Positions 26,635 through 37,818 of a stretch of DNA of 64,000 nt are shown here, piece after piece. Within the stretch, counting starts at the first letter, position 1, and each line of letters opens with the position of its first letter. Both the position numbers and the translations under genes were made by a program. The notes beneath the pieces are model-generated. The model saw only the letters and a program-made list of their open reading frames with translations. It was not told the origin of the DNA and searched no databases. Source of the DNA: Nitratireductor mangrovi (GTDB taxonomy: Bacteria; Pseudomonadota; Alphaproteobacteria; Rhizobiales; Rhizobiaceae); the NCBI RefSeq assembly GCF_007922615.2, contig NZ_CP042301.2:806001-870000 (forward strand), in the 5' to 3' direction.

Positions 26635-27921
26635 ATGACCCAACGCACGCCGGGATTCGACACGCTTGCCATTCACGCCGGCGCGCAGCCGGATCCGGCC
26701 ACCGGCGCACGGGCAACCCCGATCTACCAGACGACTTCCTTTGTCTTCGACGATGTCGACCACGCCGCCTCGCTGTTCGGGCTGAAGGCGTTCGGCAACA
26801 TCTACACCCGCATCATGAACCCGACCCAGGCGGTGCTGGAGGAACGTATTGCCGCGCTTGAAGGCGGCACCGCTGCGCTCGCAACCTCGTCGGGACATGG
26901 CGCGCAACTTATCGTCTTCCACACGCTGATGCGCCCGGGCGAGAATTTTATCGCTGCCCGGAAGCTCTACGGGGGCTCGATCAACCAGTTCGGTCATGCC
27001 TTCAAAAACTTCGGCTGGGAGGTGCGCTGGGCCGATGTCGACGACATGGCGAGCTTCGAAAGCCAGATCGACGACAAGACCCGGGCCATTTTTGTGGAAA
27101 GCCTTGCCAACCCCGGCGGCGATTTCGTCGACCTGGAGAAGATCGGTGACATTGCCCGCAAGCACGGTCTGCCCCTCATCGTCGACAACACCATGGCTTC
27201 GCCCTACCTGCTGCGTCCGATCGAGCACGGCGCCGACATCGTCGTCCATTCACTGACCAAATTCATGGGCGGTCACGGCAATTCCATGGGCGGCGCGATC
27301 GTTGATGGTGGCACCTTCAATTGGTCGAAGTCTGGCAATTATCCGATGCTGTCGGAGCCGCGTCCCGAATATGCCGGCATGGTGCTGCACGAAACCTTCG
27401 GCAATTTCGCCTTCGCGATTGCCTGCCGCGTGCTTGGCCTGCGTGACTTCGGGCCCGCGATCTCGCCCTTCAATGCCTTCCTCATCCTGCAAGGCATCGA
27501 AACGCTGGCGCTGAGGATGCAGCGCCATTGCGACAACGCGCTGAAGGTCGCAGCCTGGCTGGAAAAGCACCCGCAGGTCGCCTGGGTCTCATATCCGGGT
27601 CTTGCGTCGGACCCCAACCACGCGATGATGCAAAAATACTCGCCCAAGGGCGCGGGCGCGGTCTTCACCTTCGGGCTGAAGGGAGGCTTCGAGGCGGGCG
27701 TCCAGGTGGTCGAAAGCGTCGAACTGTTCTCGCACCTTGCCAATATCGGCGACGTGCGCTCGCTGATTATCCACCCGGCCTCGACCACTCACCGCCAGCT
27801 CTCCGACGAGCAGAAGACGGCGGCAGGTGCGGGTCCGGACGTCGTGCGGCTGTCGGTCGGCATCGAGGATGCGGAAGATATAATCGCCGACCTGGACCAG
27901 GCGCTGGCCAAGGCGGGATGA
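26635..27921 (+). CDS. metY: O-acetylhomoserine aminocarboxypropyltransferase
   Basis: A 428-aa PLP enzyme of the Cys/Met metabolism family. It makes homocysteine (or methionine) from O-acetylhomoserine and sulphide or methanethiol. N-I-Y-T-R-I-M-N-P-T, S-S-G-H-G-A-Q and the PLP lysine motif V-V-H-S-L-T-K-F-M-G-G-H-G (about 203-215) are present. The long form with the G-T-F-N-W insertion after the PLP lysine separates it from MetZ/MetB. GGAGGGG precedes the ATG. A cupin gene follows after 82 bases. Confidence 0.93.
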   Translation: MTQRTPGFDTLAIHAGAQPDPATGARATPIYQTTSFVFDDVDHAASLFGLKAFGNIYTRIMNPTQAVLEERIAALEGGTAALATSSGHGAQLIVFHTLMRPGENFIAARKLYGGSINQFGHAFKNFGWEVRWADVDDMASFESQIDDKTRAIFVESLANPGGDFVDLEKIGDIARKHGLPLIVDNTMASPYLLRPIEHGADIVVHSLTKFMGGHGNSMGGAIVDGGTFNWSKSGNYPMLSEPRPEYAGMVLHETFGNFAFAIACRVLGLRDFGPAISPFNAFLILQGIETLALRMQRHCDNALKVAAWLEKHPQVAWVSYPGLASDPNHAMMQKYSPKGAGAVFTFGLKGGFEAGVQVVESVELFSHLANIGDVRSLIIHPASTTHRQLSDEQKTAAGAGPDVVRLSVGIEDAEDIIADLDQALAKAG

Positions 27922-28003
27922 GGGCCGGCACCGGCCCCCGGTGCTTGGTTGACTCGGCGACGACGCCAGGCGTGCCGGGGTGGCGGGGCAATGGAGAAGT
28001 TTG

Positions 28004-28351
28004 ATGAGCGCGCACCTTGTGAGGATTGCCATCGACGGCAGCGAGCCCGAACTGGGTGCGCCGCAGGCCGACCGTGTCATCGCAGGCAACCCGACCTTCC
28101 GCACCTGGAACGTCGAAGAGGCCGATGGAGGGCTCTTCGCCGGCGTCTGGGAAGCGACACCGGGCAAATGGCGCATTTCCTATGACGAATGGGAATTCTG
28201 CCACGTCCTCGACGGCGTTTCGGTCATTGAGGAGGAAGGCGGTGTGGCGCAGACGGTGCGTGCCGGCGACAGTTTCGTGATCCGTCCCGGCTTCAGGGGC
28301 ACTTGGGAGGTTGTCGAAACGACGCGCAAGGAATATGTGATCCGCGCCTGA
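28004..28351 (+). CDS. Cupin-domain protein (DUF861/EutQ-like)
   Basis: A 115-aa single cupin. W-E-A-T-P-G-K-W-R-I-S, E-W-E-F-C-H-V-L-D-G, then G-D-S-F-V-I-R-P-G-F-R-G-T-W-E-V fit the DUF861 group, which often has an (S)-ureidoglycine or EutQ-like fold. The usual metal-binding His/Glu set is incomplete, so enzymatic function is uncertain. The ATG at 28004 has GGAGA 6 bases upstream. It follows metY on the same strand. Confidence 0.82.
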   Translation: MSAHLVRIAIDGSEPELGAPQADRVIAGNPTFRTWNVEEADGGLFAGVWEATPGKWRISYDEWEFCHVLDGVSVIEEEGGVAQTVRAGDSFVIRPGFRGTWEVVETTRKEYVIRA

Positions 28352-28897
28352 TCGGCCCATCGCATCGCTCGTAGATGACCCCTGTGCGCAACGTCATCCG
28401 GTTATCCCCTTGATCCCCGATTTCCACAGGCCACCCATTCTTGCCGGCTTCGCAGGACGGACGTAACGTCGGGTCATCTCAGGAGCTTGGACGCCCCGCC
28501 AGGACAGCGGGATCAAGCGGAAAAGCAAGCCTGAGACCGCACTGGCCACGACCGGGGCGGCGGGGTAACCCGCAAGCCAGGTACGAACCAGAGGTCCAGC
28601 GGAACGCCGAAAGCGGTCTGGAACGCCGAGGCAAAGCCGATGCTGCCGTGAAGGGCGGTCAACTCCTTCGACGGTGCGTGTGCTGATCCGAGTGGTCGGT
28701 GCGCGGGGTTCGGAAGAAGGTGAATATCTTTCGGGAATTCGCTGCTTTCGCAACCGTCAGAAAGGCAGGTCCGATCGGGAAGTTTTCGGACGACCACGAC
28801 GAGGCGGCCGATCTGAACAGGGAGGCACCGGGAGCAATCTCGGTGCTTTCCTTGTTTTCGGGCTGCTTTGGGCCCGCGAGCTACCTCCTAGGCGACC
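28352..28897. other. Gene-poor stretch, no convincing coding sequence
   Basis: About 546 bases between the cupin gene and the convergent P450 gene. A 119-codon frame (28394-28753, -) and overlapping ones exist, but they are Arg/Pro-rich, lack ribosome sites and match nothing I recognise. A decayed, frameshifted gene is possible. Near its right end is a good + strand terminator, listed separately. Confidence 0.5.
28825..28846 (+). terminator. Rho-independent terminator with GCAA loop
   Basis: GCACCGGGA (28825-28833) pairs with TCTCGGTGC (28838-28846, one G-T pair) around a GCAA tetraloop and is followed by TTTCCTTGTTTT. It would end + strand transcripts from metY and the cupin gene, or an unannotated transcript from the gap. 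Confidence 0.7.
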
Positions 28898-30142
28898 TCA
28901 GAACCTTACGACCAGCTTCTCCAGCCCGTGGAAATGGTAGTTGTCGCGATAGCGCGGCTCTTCCGCCAACCGCAGCTCTGGCAGCCGCTCGAACAACACC
29001 TTCAGCCCTGCTTGCAGTTCAAGACGCGCCAGCGGCGCCCCGATGCAGAAATGGATGCCGGCCCCGAAGGAGACGTTCTTCTGGTCGCTCCGTGTCGGAT
29101 CGAAGCGTCGAGGCGCAACATAGGCGCCGGGATCGTTGTTGGCCGCCGCCAGAAGAAGACCGATTTTGTCGCCCGTCCTGACCGTGATGCCGGGCTCGAT
29201 CTCGACATCCTCATAGGCATAGCGTGTGAACATGTGGAGCGGCGCGTCGATGCGCAGGCACTCCTCTACAGTCGCAGCCGTTGCTCCCGGCGTCGCAAAG
29301 AACCGGCGCGGGTCGCCTCCCTGCCGCAGGATCGTGCGCACGGCGTTGCCGGTCTGGTGCACGGTCGCCTCGTGGCCGGCGTTGAGAAGCAGAATGACCG
29401 AGGAGACGAGTTCGGCCTCGTCGAGTTTCTCGCCGTCCTCGCTCGCCTGGATCATATGGGTGAGGAGGTCGTCGCGCGGGTCGCCGCGGCGGCTGTTCAC
29501 ATGCTCGTGCAGGAAGGTTGCGAAGTCGCGTGCGGCGGCGTTGGCATCCCGCTCGGTTTCCGGCCCCGGCGCCAGCGTGTACATCCTCACCATGCGGTTC
29601 GACCACGCTACGAGTTGCGGTCCGGACTCCGCCGGCACGCCGAGCATTTCGGCGATCACCGTCACCGGGATCGGTGTTGCGAAGGCCGGCAGCAGGTCGG
29701 CCTCGCCGTCCTCCTCGATGCGATCGATCAGTTGGTGCGAAAGCTGCTCGATGCGTGGTCGCAACCGTTCGACCTGACGCGACACGAAGGCGCGGTTGAC
29801 CAGCGTTCGGAGCCTCGTATGCGCTGGCGGCTCGAGTTCCAGCAGCGACCGCCGCTCGACGGCGTCGAAATCGGCAAGGTGCGAACGTCCGTCATCGACG
29901 ATGCCCGGCGGACCCCAGCGGTTTTCGCGACCAAAGCGACGGTCGCGCAGGAGACGATTGACGACGTCGTAGCCCGCAAAGCACCAGAAGCCGAACTCCT
30001 GCCAGAAGAAGCTCGGCATCGCTTCGTGCAGCCAGCCATAGGCGGGATAGGGATCGTTGAAGAAGGCCGGCTCGCGCGGATCGAGCCGGACCGACCGGCG
30101 GGCGATATCGGCGTTGAGGTAGGCGGGCGGCGCTGACGTCAT
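28898..30142 (-). CDS. Cytochrome P450
   Basis: A 414-aa soluble bacterial P450. It has the I-helix motif A-G-H-E-A-T (255-260), the E-x-x-R motif E-C-L-R (294-297), and the heme loop F-G-A-G-I-H-F-C-I-G with ligand Cys366. The position equivalent to P450cam Thr252 is Ala259, as in P450 EryF, which may change proton delivery. No ferredoxin or reductase gene is adjacent. An FAD oxidase gene is divergent, 193 bases away. The substrate is unknown. Confidence 0.94.
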   Translation of the reverse strand: MTSAPPAYLNADIARRSVRLDPREPAFFNDPYPAYGWLHEAMPSFFWQEFGFWCFAGYDVVNRLLRDRRFGRENRWGPPGIVDDGRSHLADFDAVERRSLLELEPPAHTRLRTLVNRAFVSRQVERLRPRIEQLSHQLIDRIEEDGEADLLPAFATPIPVTVIAEMLGVPAESGPQLVAWSNRMVRMYTLAPGPETERDANAAARDFATFLHEHVNSRRGDPRDDLLTHMIQASEDGEKLDEAELVSSVILLLNAGHEATVHQTGNAVRTILRQGGDPRRFFATPGATAATVEECLRIDAPLHMFTRYAYEDVEIEPGITVRTGDKIGLLLAAANNDPGAYVAPRRFDPTRSDQKNVSFGAGIHFCIGAPLARLELQAGLKVLFERLPELRLAEEPRYRDNYHFHGLEKLVVRF

Positions 30143-30335
30143 CGCCCGTGCATAGCCTACGCGTCAAGGCGGCGCCATGCCGTCGCAGGCAAGAGCGAGC
30201 AGAGCGGCGATAGACCGAGGCGGGCGTTAAGGCACGAGGAAGGGCAAAGGGCTTTCGCTGGTGCGAACCTGGCGTTAGGACGCGGGACCGCTGTGCCCGT
30301 CAGGGGTCCCGACGTCCGTCACCCAAGGGAGTTGC

Positions 30336-31439
30336 ATGAAGGTAATTGTTGTTGGGGCCGGTATCTCCGGCCTTTCCACCGCCTGGGCGCTGTCAAAACG
30401 CGGACACGCGGTGACGCTGGTCGAGCAGGGACCGATTCCCAATCCGCGTTCGGCCTCTGGTGATCATCACCGGATCATTCGCCGCGCCTACGGTTCTGCC
30501 ACCGGATACGGCCACGCCATTACCGAGGCCTATGACGCCTGGGATGACCTTTGGGACGATCTCGCACATAGCCATCTCGATGCGCGGGGCTTCCTCTGCG
30601 TGTCGCGGGAGGCCGGCGACGAGGCCGAGGATTTCCTGACCGGACTGCAGGCCGGCGGCTATCCATTCGAGAAGTTGGCGCCTCGCGAGGCGGCGGAGTG
30701 CTGGCCGTTCCTCGACGCAGGTGCGATGCGCTTCGCCTACGTCTCTGCCGAGGGCGGCGCCCTGCATTGCCGGCGGATCGCCTTCGACATGGTCGGGTGG
30801 TTGCGCAAACACGGTGCGGTGGTGCGGGAAAATGCCCGTGTGGTCGCTGTCGACGAGGACCGGGCGGCCATACGGCTTGAAGGCGGTGAGACACTTTCTG
30901 CCGATCGGCTGGTGATATGCACTGGCGCCTGGGTCACGAAACTCTTTCCCGACCTGGCCGCGGACCTGACCGCCTACCGCACCGCCGTCGTCTATCTGCG
31001 ACCGCCGAACGATCTGGCTCAGGTCTGGTCCGGGGCGCCCGTCATCCTCGACGTTGGCGGCAACACCGACGGCTACATCATCCCGCCGTCCGGCGAAGGC
31101 GGTCTGAAGTTCGGTTCCGGGCTGCACAAGTTTGCCTCGGCGGATGCCGATTCGCGGCGCGAACCTGAACCGGGGGAGGGCGAGGCGATCCGCGACCTGT
31201 TTTCCCCACCCATGCTGCGTATCAAGGAATATCAGGTCGAGAGCGTCGTTACCTGCGCCTACACCTTCACACCCGACGAGACATTCTTTGCCGTGGAGCG
31301 CGGCAGCTGTCTCGTGGTGTCGGCCTGCTCCGGACACGGCTACAAATTCGGCGCCGCGGTGGGGCGGCGCGTGGCCGACCATATCGAGAGGCCGGATTTT
31401 GCCCGCCTCATTGCCTTCCTGCGCGCCGAAGCGGCGTAA
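30336..31439 (+). CDS. FAD-dependent amine oxidase (DAO/sarcosine oxidase-like)
   Basis: A 367-aa flavoprotein of the DAO family. It has the N-terminal Rossmann loop V-V-G-A-G-I-S-G-L-S-T-A-W-A (5-18), E30 for the ribose, and the C-terminal C-S-G-H-G-Y-K-F-G block that in monomeric sarcosine oxidase carries or approaches the FAD-binding cysteine. It probably oxidises a secondary amine or N-methyl amino acid. AAGGGAG precedes the ATG. It is divergent from the P450 gene and may be co-regulated with it. Confidence 0.88.
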   Translation: MKVIVVGAGISGLSTAWALSKRGHAVTLVEQGPIPNPRSASGDHHRIIRRAYGSATGYGHAITEAYDAWDDLWDDLAHSHLDARGFLCVSREAGDEAEDFLTGLQAGGYPFEKLAPREAAECWPFLDAGAMRFAYVSAEGGALHCRRIAFDMVGWLRKHGAVVRENARVVAVDEDRAAIRLEGGETLSADRLVICTGAWVTKLFPDLAADLTAYRTAVVYLRPPNDLAQVWSGAPVILDVGGNTDGYIIPPSGEGGLKFGSGLHKFASADADSRREPEPGEGEAIRDLFSPPMLRIKEYQVESVVTCAYTFTPDETFFAVERGSCLVVSACSGHGYKFGAAVGRRVADHIERPDFARLIAFLRAEAA

Positions 31440-31478
31440 ACCATTCCTGAGCTTTTGGCCAGGCGCGGACCCGCAAGC

Positions 31479-31508
31479 CTTGCGGAACCGGGCTCGCGCG
31501 CCTTATTT
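31479..31508 (+). promoter_or_regulatory. Possible heat-shock (sigma-32) promoter of clpP
   Basis: CTTG (31479-31482) and CTTATTT (31502-31508) resemble the alphaproteobacterial heat-shock consensus recalled as CTTG, 17-18 bases, CYTATNT. The spacing here is 19, one base long. It lies 67 bases before the clpP start. Confidence 0.35.
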
Positions 31509-31574
31509 AGCGCAGAATCGATGCTGCCGAATCGGCGCAGCACCTGGAATGCCTTCCGTGAAAGGGGACGCCCG

Positions 31575-32219
31575 ATGAGAGACCCAGTCGAAACCGCGAT
31601 GAACCTCGTTCCGATGGTCGTTGAGCAGACCAATCGCGGCGAACGGGCCTACGACATCTTCTCGCGGCTCCTCAAGGAACGCATCATCTTCATCACCGGC
31701 CCGATCGAGGACGGGATGGCAACGCTTGTGTGCGCGCAACTGCTGTTCCTCGAAGCCGAGAATCCCAAGAAGGAAATCGCGCTCTACATCAATTCGCCGG
31801 GCGGGGTCGTGACGAGCGGCATGGCGATCTACGACACGATGGAGTTCATCAAGCCGGCGGTGTCGACCCTGTGCATCGGTCAGGCCGCGTCGATGGGCTC
31901 GCTGCTTCTTTGCGCCGGCCACAAGGACATGCGTTTTGCGACGCCCAACGCCCGCATCATGGTCCACCAGCCCTCTGGTGGCTTCCAGGGCCAAGCGTCC
32001 GACATCGAGCGCCATGCCCAGGATATCATCAAGCTGAAGCGGCGTCTGAACGAGGTCTATGTCAAGCACACCGGCCAAGACTACGAGACGATCGAGAAAA
32101 CGCTAGACCGCGATCACTTCATGACGTCGGAGGAGGCTCGCGACTTCGGCCTCGTTGACAAGGTCATCGCAAGCCGGTCGGCGATCGAGACGGAGGCCAA
32201 GGGCCAGCCTTCCAGCTGA
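31575..32219 (+). CDS. clpP: ATP-dependent Clp protease proteolytic subunit
   Basis: A 214-aa serine protease subunit of ClpXP/ClpAP. The catalytic triad is readable: Ser106 (Q-A-A-S-M-G-S), His131 (I-M-V-H-Q-P) and Asp180. The glycine-rich N-S-P-G-G segment forms the oxyanion strand. The ATG at 31575 gives normal length without a long propeptide; a longer upstream frame is rejected. It is followed, after 271 bases, by clpX, the usual partner. Confidence 0.97.
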   Translation: MRDPVETAMNLVPMVVEQTNRGERAYDIFSRLLKERIIFITGPIEDGMATLVCAQLLFLEAENPKKEIALYINSPGGVVTSGMAIYDTMEFIKPAVSTLCIGQAASMGSLLLCAGHKDMRFATPNARIMVHQPSGGFQGQASDIERHAQDIIKLKRRLNEVYVKHTGQDYETIEKTLDRDHFMTSEEARDFGLVDKVIASRSAIETEAKGQPSS

Positions 32220-32490
32220 ATGTAGCGACGCGGGCGCTTGACGCATTTTTGAAACATTCTGCGGCAATTCTGTCACATTCGGGTGTTCCCACCGCAGGGG
32301 CGAACGCCTACGTTAAGCGTATGTTGAGTTTCGGGGGAATACCCTCGGACGGGGTTTGGCGAATCGTTGCCGCGTCACTCAAAGTGTGTTTCGTAAGAGC
32401 CAGGCGCTGGACGGAGGCGACGTTCGGGCTAGCCTGACGAGAGCGGAACCTGCCCGGCCCCGGCCGGAAGGGACTGAAAGGGTTGAAGGC

Positions 32491-33777
32491 ATGAGCAAGG
32501 TCAGCAACAGCGGCGGCGGTGGTGGAGGTGACTCCAAGAACACGCTTTACTGCTCGTTCTGCGGCAAAAGCCAGCATGAGGTGCGCAAACTCATTGCCGG
32601 CCCGACCGTGTTCATCTGCGACGAATGCGTCGAACTGTGCATGGACATCATCCGCGAGGAGAACAAGACCTCGATGGTGAAGTCCCGCGAGGGCGTGCCG
32701 ACTCCGCAGGAAATCATCACGGTTCTCGATGACTACGTGATCGGCCAGTCTTACGCCAAGCGCGTGCTGTCGGTGGCTGTCCACAACCACTACAAACGGC
32801 TCGCGCATGCGACCAAAAACAACGACGTCGAACTTGCGAAATCGAACATTCTGCTGATCGGTCCGACGGGTTGCGGCAAGACCCTGCTCGCGCAGACGCT
32901 CGCACGTATCATCGACGTGCCCTTCACCATGGCCGACGCCACGACCCTGACAGAGGCAGGTTACGTCGGCGAAGACGTCGAAAACATCATCCTGAAGCTG
33001 CTGCAGTCGGCCGACTACAACGTCGAGCGCGCTCAGCGCGGCATCGTCTATATCGACGAGATCGACAAGATTTCGCGCAAGTCGGACAACCCCTCCATCA
33101 CCCGCGACGTGTCGGGTGAAGGTGTCCAGCAGGCGCTGCTGAAGATCATGGAAGGCACGGTTGCCTCGGTGCCGCCCCAGGGCGGGCGCAAGCATCCGCA
33201 GCAGGAGTTCCTTCAGGTCGACACCGCCAATATCCTGTTCATCTGTGGCGGCGCGTTCGCCGGCCTCGACAAGATCATCTCCGACCGCGGCCGCAAGACC
33301 TCGATCGGCTTCGGCGCCGAGGTCGCTTCGCCTGAGGATCGTCGTTCGGGCGAACTGTTCCGGTTGGTCGAGCCGGAAGATCTGCTGCGCTTCGGGCTGA
33401 TCCCCGAGTTTGTCGGGCGGTTGCCGGTGCTGGCAACCCTCGAAGACCTCGACGAAGAGGCCCTGGTGCAAATTCTCAGCGAGCCCAAGAACGCGCTCGT
33501 CAAGCAGTACCAGCGCCTGTTCGACATGGAGAGCGTGGAACTGACTTTCCACGAATCCGCTCTGCTGGCCATCGCCCGCAAGGCAATCGAGCGCAAGACC
33601 GGCGCACGCGGCCTGCGCTCGATCATGGAATCGATCCTCCTCGACACCATGTTCGAGCTTCCGGCGCTCGAAGGCGTTCAGGAAGTGGTGATCTCGGAAG
33701 AAGTCGTGACCGGCCAGGCGCGGCCGCTCTACATCTATGCCGAACCCAAGAAGGAAAAGGCCAACGCAAGCGCCTGA
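32491..33777 (+). CDS. clpX: ATP-dependent Clp protease ATPase subunit ClpX
   Basis: A 428-aa AAA+ unfoldase. The zinc-binding domain has Cys21, Cys24, Cys43 and Cys46. Walker A is G-P-T-G-C-G-K-T (124-131). The pore loop G-Y-V-G-E-D, Walker [11 protein letters not shown] and the R-K-H loop (G-G-R-K-H-P) are present. A glycine run (residues 8-13) precedes the zinc domain. The ATG at 32491 was chosen because GGGTTGAAGG precedes it and the family N-terminus starts here. It delivers tagged substrates to ClpP. Confidence 0.98.
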   Translation: MSKVSNSGGGGGGDSKNTLYCSFCGKSQHEVRKLIAGPTVFICDECVELCMDIIREENKTSMVKSREGVPTPQEIITVLDDYVIGQSYAKRVLSVAVHNHYKRLAHATKNNDVELAKSNILLIGPTGCGKTLLAQTLARIIDVPFTMADATTLTEAGYVGEDVENIILKLLQSADYNVERAQRGIVYIDEIDKISRKSDNPSITRDVSGEGVQQALLKIMEGTVASVPPQGGRKHPQQEFLQVDTANILFICGGAFAGLDKIISDRGRKTSIGFGAEVASPEDRRSGELFRLVEPEDLLRFGLIPEFVGRLPVLATLEDLDEEALVQILSEPKNALVKQYQRLFDMESVELTFHESALLAIARKAIERKTGARGLRSIMESILLDTMFELPALEGVQEVVISEEVVTGQARPLYIYAEPKKEKANASA

Positions 33778-33796
33778 TCGGTCTTGCGTGGGCAAG

Positions 33797-33830
33797 GACC
33801 GCGCCCTCCGATCCCGGAGGGCAAGCGGTC
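33797..33830 (+). terminator. Two-tier hairpin after clpX
   Basis: GACCGC (33797) pairs with GCGGTC (33825), and inside it CCCTCCG (33804) pairs with CGGAGGG (33815). No T-run follows. It probably ends or attenuates clpX transcription before lon. Confidence 0.6.
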
Positions 33831-34055
33831 GTTATGTTCCGTCATGCGTATGTGCTTGTTGACTGTCCTGCCCGCCTGGTCAGTGCCCTTGATCTTTGGT
33901 CGACACAGCGCCACCTAAGGAAAGTCGAGGCAGCCCGACCCGGTTCCGTGCTTGGCGTGGATTTGCGTAACGCAATCATAGGCGGAACGGCGCGCTGCCG
34001 CTAAAATGAGATTCGCGGTTGGCTCTTTGGCGGCCGTGGAATGAAAGGCAAGAAT

Positions 34056-36473
<2,418 letters not shown>

Positions 36474-36505
36474 CCGTCTCGAAGGTTGTGCGCAACCATG
36501 AGTGG

Positions 36506-36534
36506 AAAGCCGGGCCTTGCGCCCGGCTTTTTCG
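36506..36534 (+). terminator. Rho-independent terminator of lon
   Basis: AAAGCCGGGC (36506-36515) pairs with GCCCGGCTTT (36521-36530) around CTTGC, followed by TT. It lies about 30 bases after the lon stop. Confidence 0.85.
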
Positions 36535-36671
36535 TTGGAAAACGCCCGCGAAACCGCGCATTTCCGGTATTTAGCCGATTTGCTGCTTGGTTGTGGCGGC
36601 GCGAGTCCCTACAGTCCGGGCGCGGCGGATTGAGTCGCGACAAATGCGGTTTTTCAGCGAATGAGGATTTC

Positions 36672-36944
36672 ATGAACAAGAACGAACTCGTATCGGCCGT
36701 CGCCGAAGCGGCCAGCCTCTCGAAGAGCGACGCCCAGTCTGCCGTTGAAGCCGTGTTCTCTGTGATCACCGGGGAACTCAAGAAGGGCGGCGACGTCCGT
36801 CTCGTCGGTTTCGGAAATTTCGAGGTTTCGCGGCGCGAGGCATCGACCGGCCGCAATCCGCAGACCGGCCAGCCGGTTCAGATTCCGGCCCGCAACGTGC
36901 CGAAGTTCTCGGCAGGCAAGGGCCTGAAAGACGCCGTCAACTGA
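36672..36944 (+). CDS. hupB: DNA-binding protein HU-beta
   Basis: A 90-aa histone-like protein, full length. It starts M-N-K-N-E-L-V-S-A-V-A. The HU signature G-F-G-N-F-E-V and the DNA-clasping arm with R-N-P-Q-T-G are present. It bends and compacts DNA as a dimer. GAGG lies upstream of the ATG. It is the fourth gene of the clpP-clpX-lon-hupB block, with its own terminator. Confidence 0.97.
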   Translation: MNKNELVSAVAEAASLSKSDAQSAVEAVFSVITGELKKGGDVRLVGFGNFEVSRREASTGRNPQTGQPVQIPARNVPKFSAGKGLKDAVN

Positions 36945-36967
36945 GACGCGGAATCATCGATGTCCAG

Positions 36968-36994
36968 AAAAGCCGGGCTTGCCCGGCTTTTCTT
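36968..36994 (+). terminator. Rho-independent terminator of hupB
   Basis: The stem AAAAGCCGGGC/CCCGGCTTTT spans about 36968-36991 and is followed by CTTTT. It is nearly the same sequence as the lon terminator 460 bases upstream. Confidence 0.85.
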
Positions 36995-37021
36995 TTGCGA
37001 CGGATTGCCGGACGGTTGTGA

Positions 37022-37726
37022 CTACTCGTCGGACAAGGGCAGCCAAACGTCGTCAGTCCCGGCTGCGAGCAAGGGTGTCGTGACCGCCGCGCGCACGAGG
37101 TCCGGCAGGTGCCGTTCGTGTTCAGCCAGGCTCGTACGCCACCTGACAGTCTGCGCCATGGCGTAGCAAAGCGCGACAGGGCGGATACGGGCTTTCTCAA
37201 GCAGCCGCACCGCCGCCAGCGTCGAACGGCCGGTGGAGATGACGTCATCGACCAGCACGACCCGACGGCCGTCCAGCAATGGTAACATCCGTGGGTCAAG
37301 AAACAGCGTGCGCTCGTGCCCGGGACTGGTGATCGAAGACATCGGCTCCGAGAGCCTCTCATCGTACCAGAATTTCCGCGACGTCCCGAGCGCTACCATG
37401 CGGGCATGACCGAGACGCCGCGCCACAGCATTGGCGAGTGGCAGGCCGAGGGTCGGCACGCCTACCACGACGTCCGGCGAGAGGGGTCGCAGGGTCGCCG
37501 TCATGGCCTCGGCGAGGGCGTCTTCCACGGCAAAGCTCGCCTGGTTGACGATGAGCGAGGCAACCGCGCGCCCGCTTCCGCCCGGCAGAACCCGGATCGG
37601 CAGAAGGAACTGACGACCGTCTGGCAAGGTCGCGGGAAAGAAGTCACGGTATTGGCCTTTCGCATCGGCAGAAAAGCTGTGTGGCGGGAAGATTTCCTGC
37701 CAGAATTCGTGCGGAGCGATTGGCAA
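37022..37726 (-). CDS. Phosphoribosyltransferase family protein
   Basis: A protein of about 234 aa with the type I PRTase motif V-V-L-V-D-D-V-I-S-T-G-R-S, which binds PRPP. P-D-V-V-V-G-V-P-T-L-G-L near the middle forms the PPi loop. It would join a nucleobase to ribose-5-phosphate. TTG at 37726 has GAAGG 7 bases upstream; TTG at 37768 would add 14 residues but has no ribosome site. Its start faces the M20 amidohydrolase gene. Nearby nucleoside hydrolase and deaminase genes favour a role in base salvage. The base is not known. Confidence 0.82.
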   Translation of the reverse strand: MPIAPHEFWQEIFPPHSFSADAKGQYRDFFPATLPDGRQFLLPIRVLPGGSGRAVASLIVNQASFAVEDALAEAMTATLRPLSPDVVVGVPTLGLPLANAVARRLGHARMVALGTSRKFWYDERLSEPMSSITSPGHERTLFLDPRMLPLLDGRRVVLVDDVISTGRSTLAAVRLLEKARIRPVALCYAMAQTVRWRTSLAEHERHLPDLVRAAVTTPLLAAGTDDVWLPLSDE

Positions 37727-37818
37727 GGCTTGGCCTTCTGTTGCAGATTTGGATGTGTGACGGGCCAATAGCGTTCAGCATCGTTGGCAGGACCGAATGG
37801 CGTACCGGGAGTTTAGTG

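Noticed and set aside
28394..28753. 119-codon - strand frame in the gene-poor stretch
   Set aside because: No ribosome site, biased Arg/Pro composition, overlapping frames on both strands and no recognised domain.
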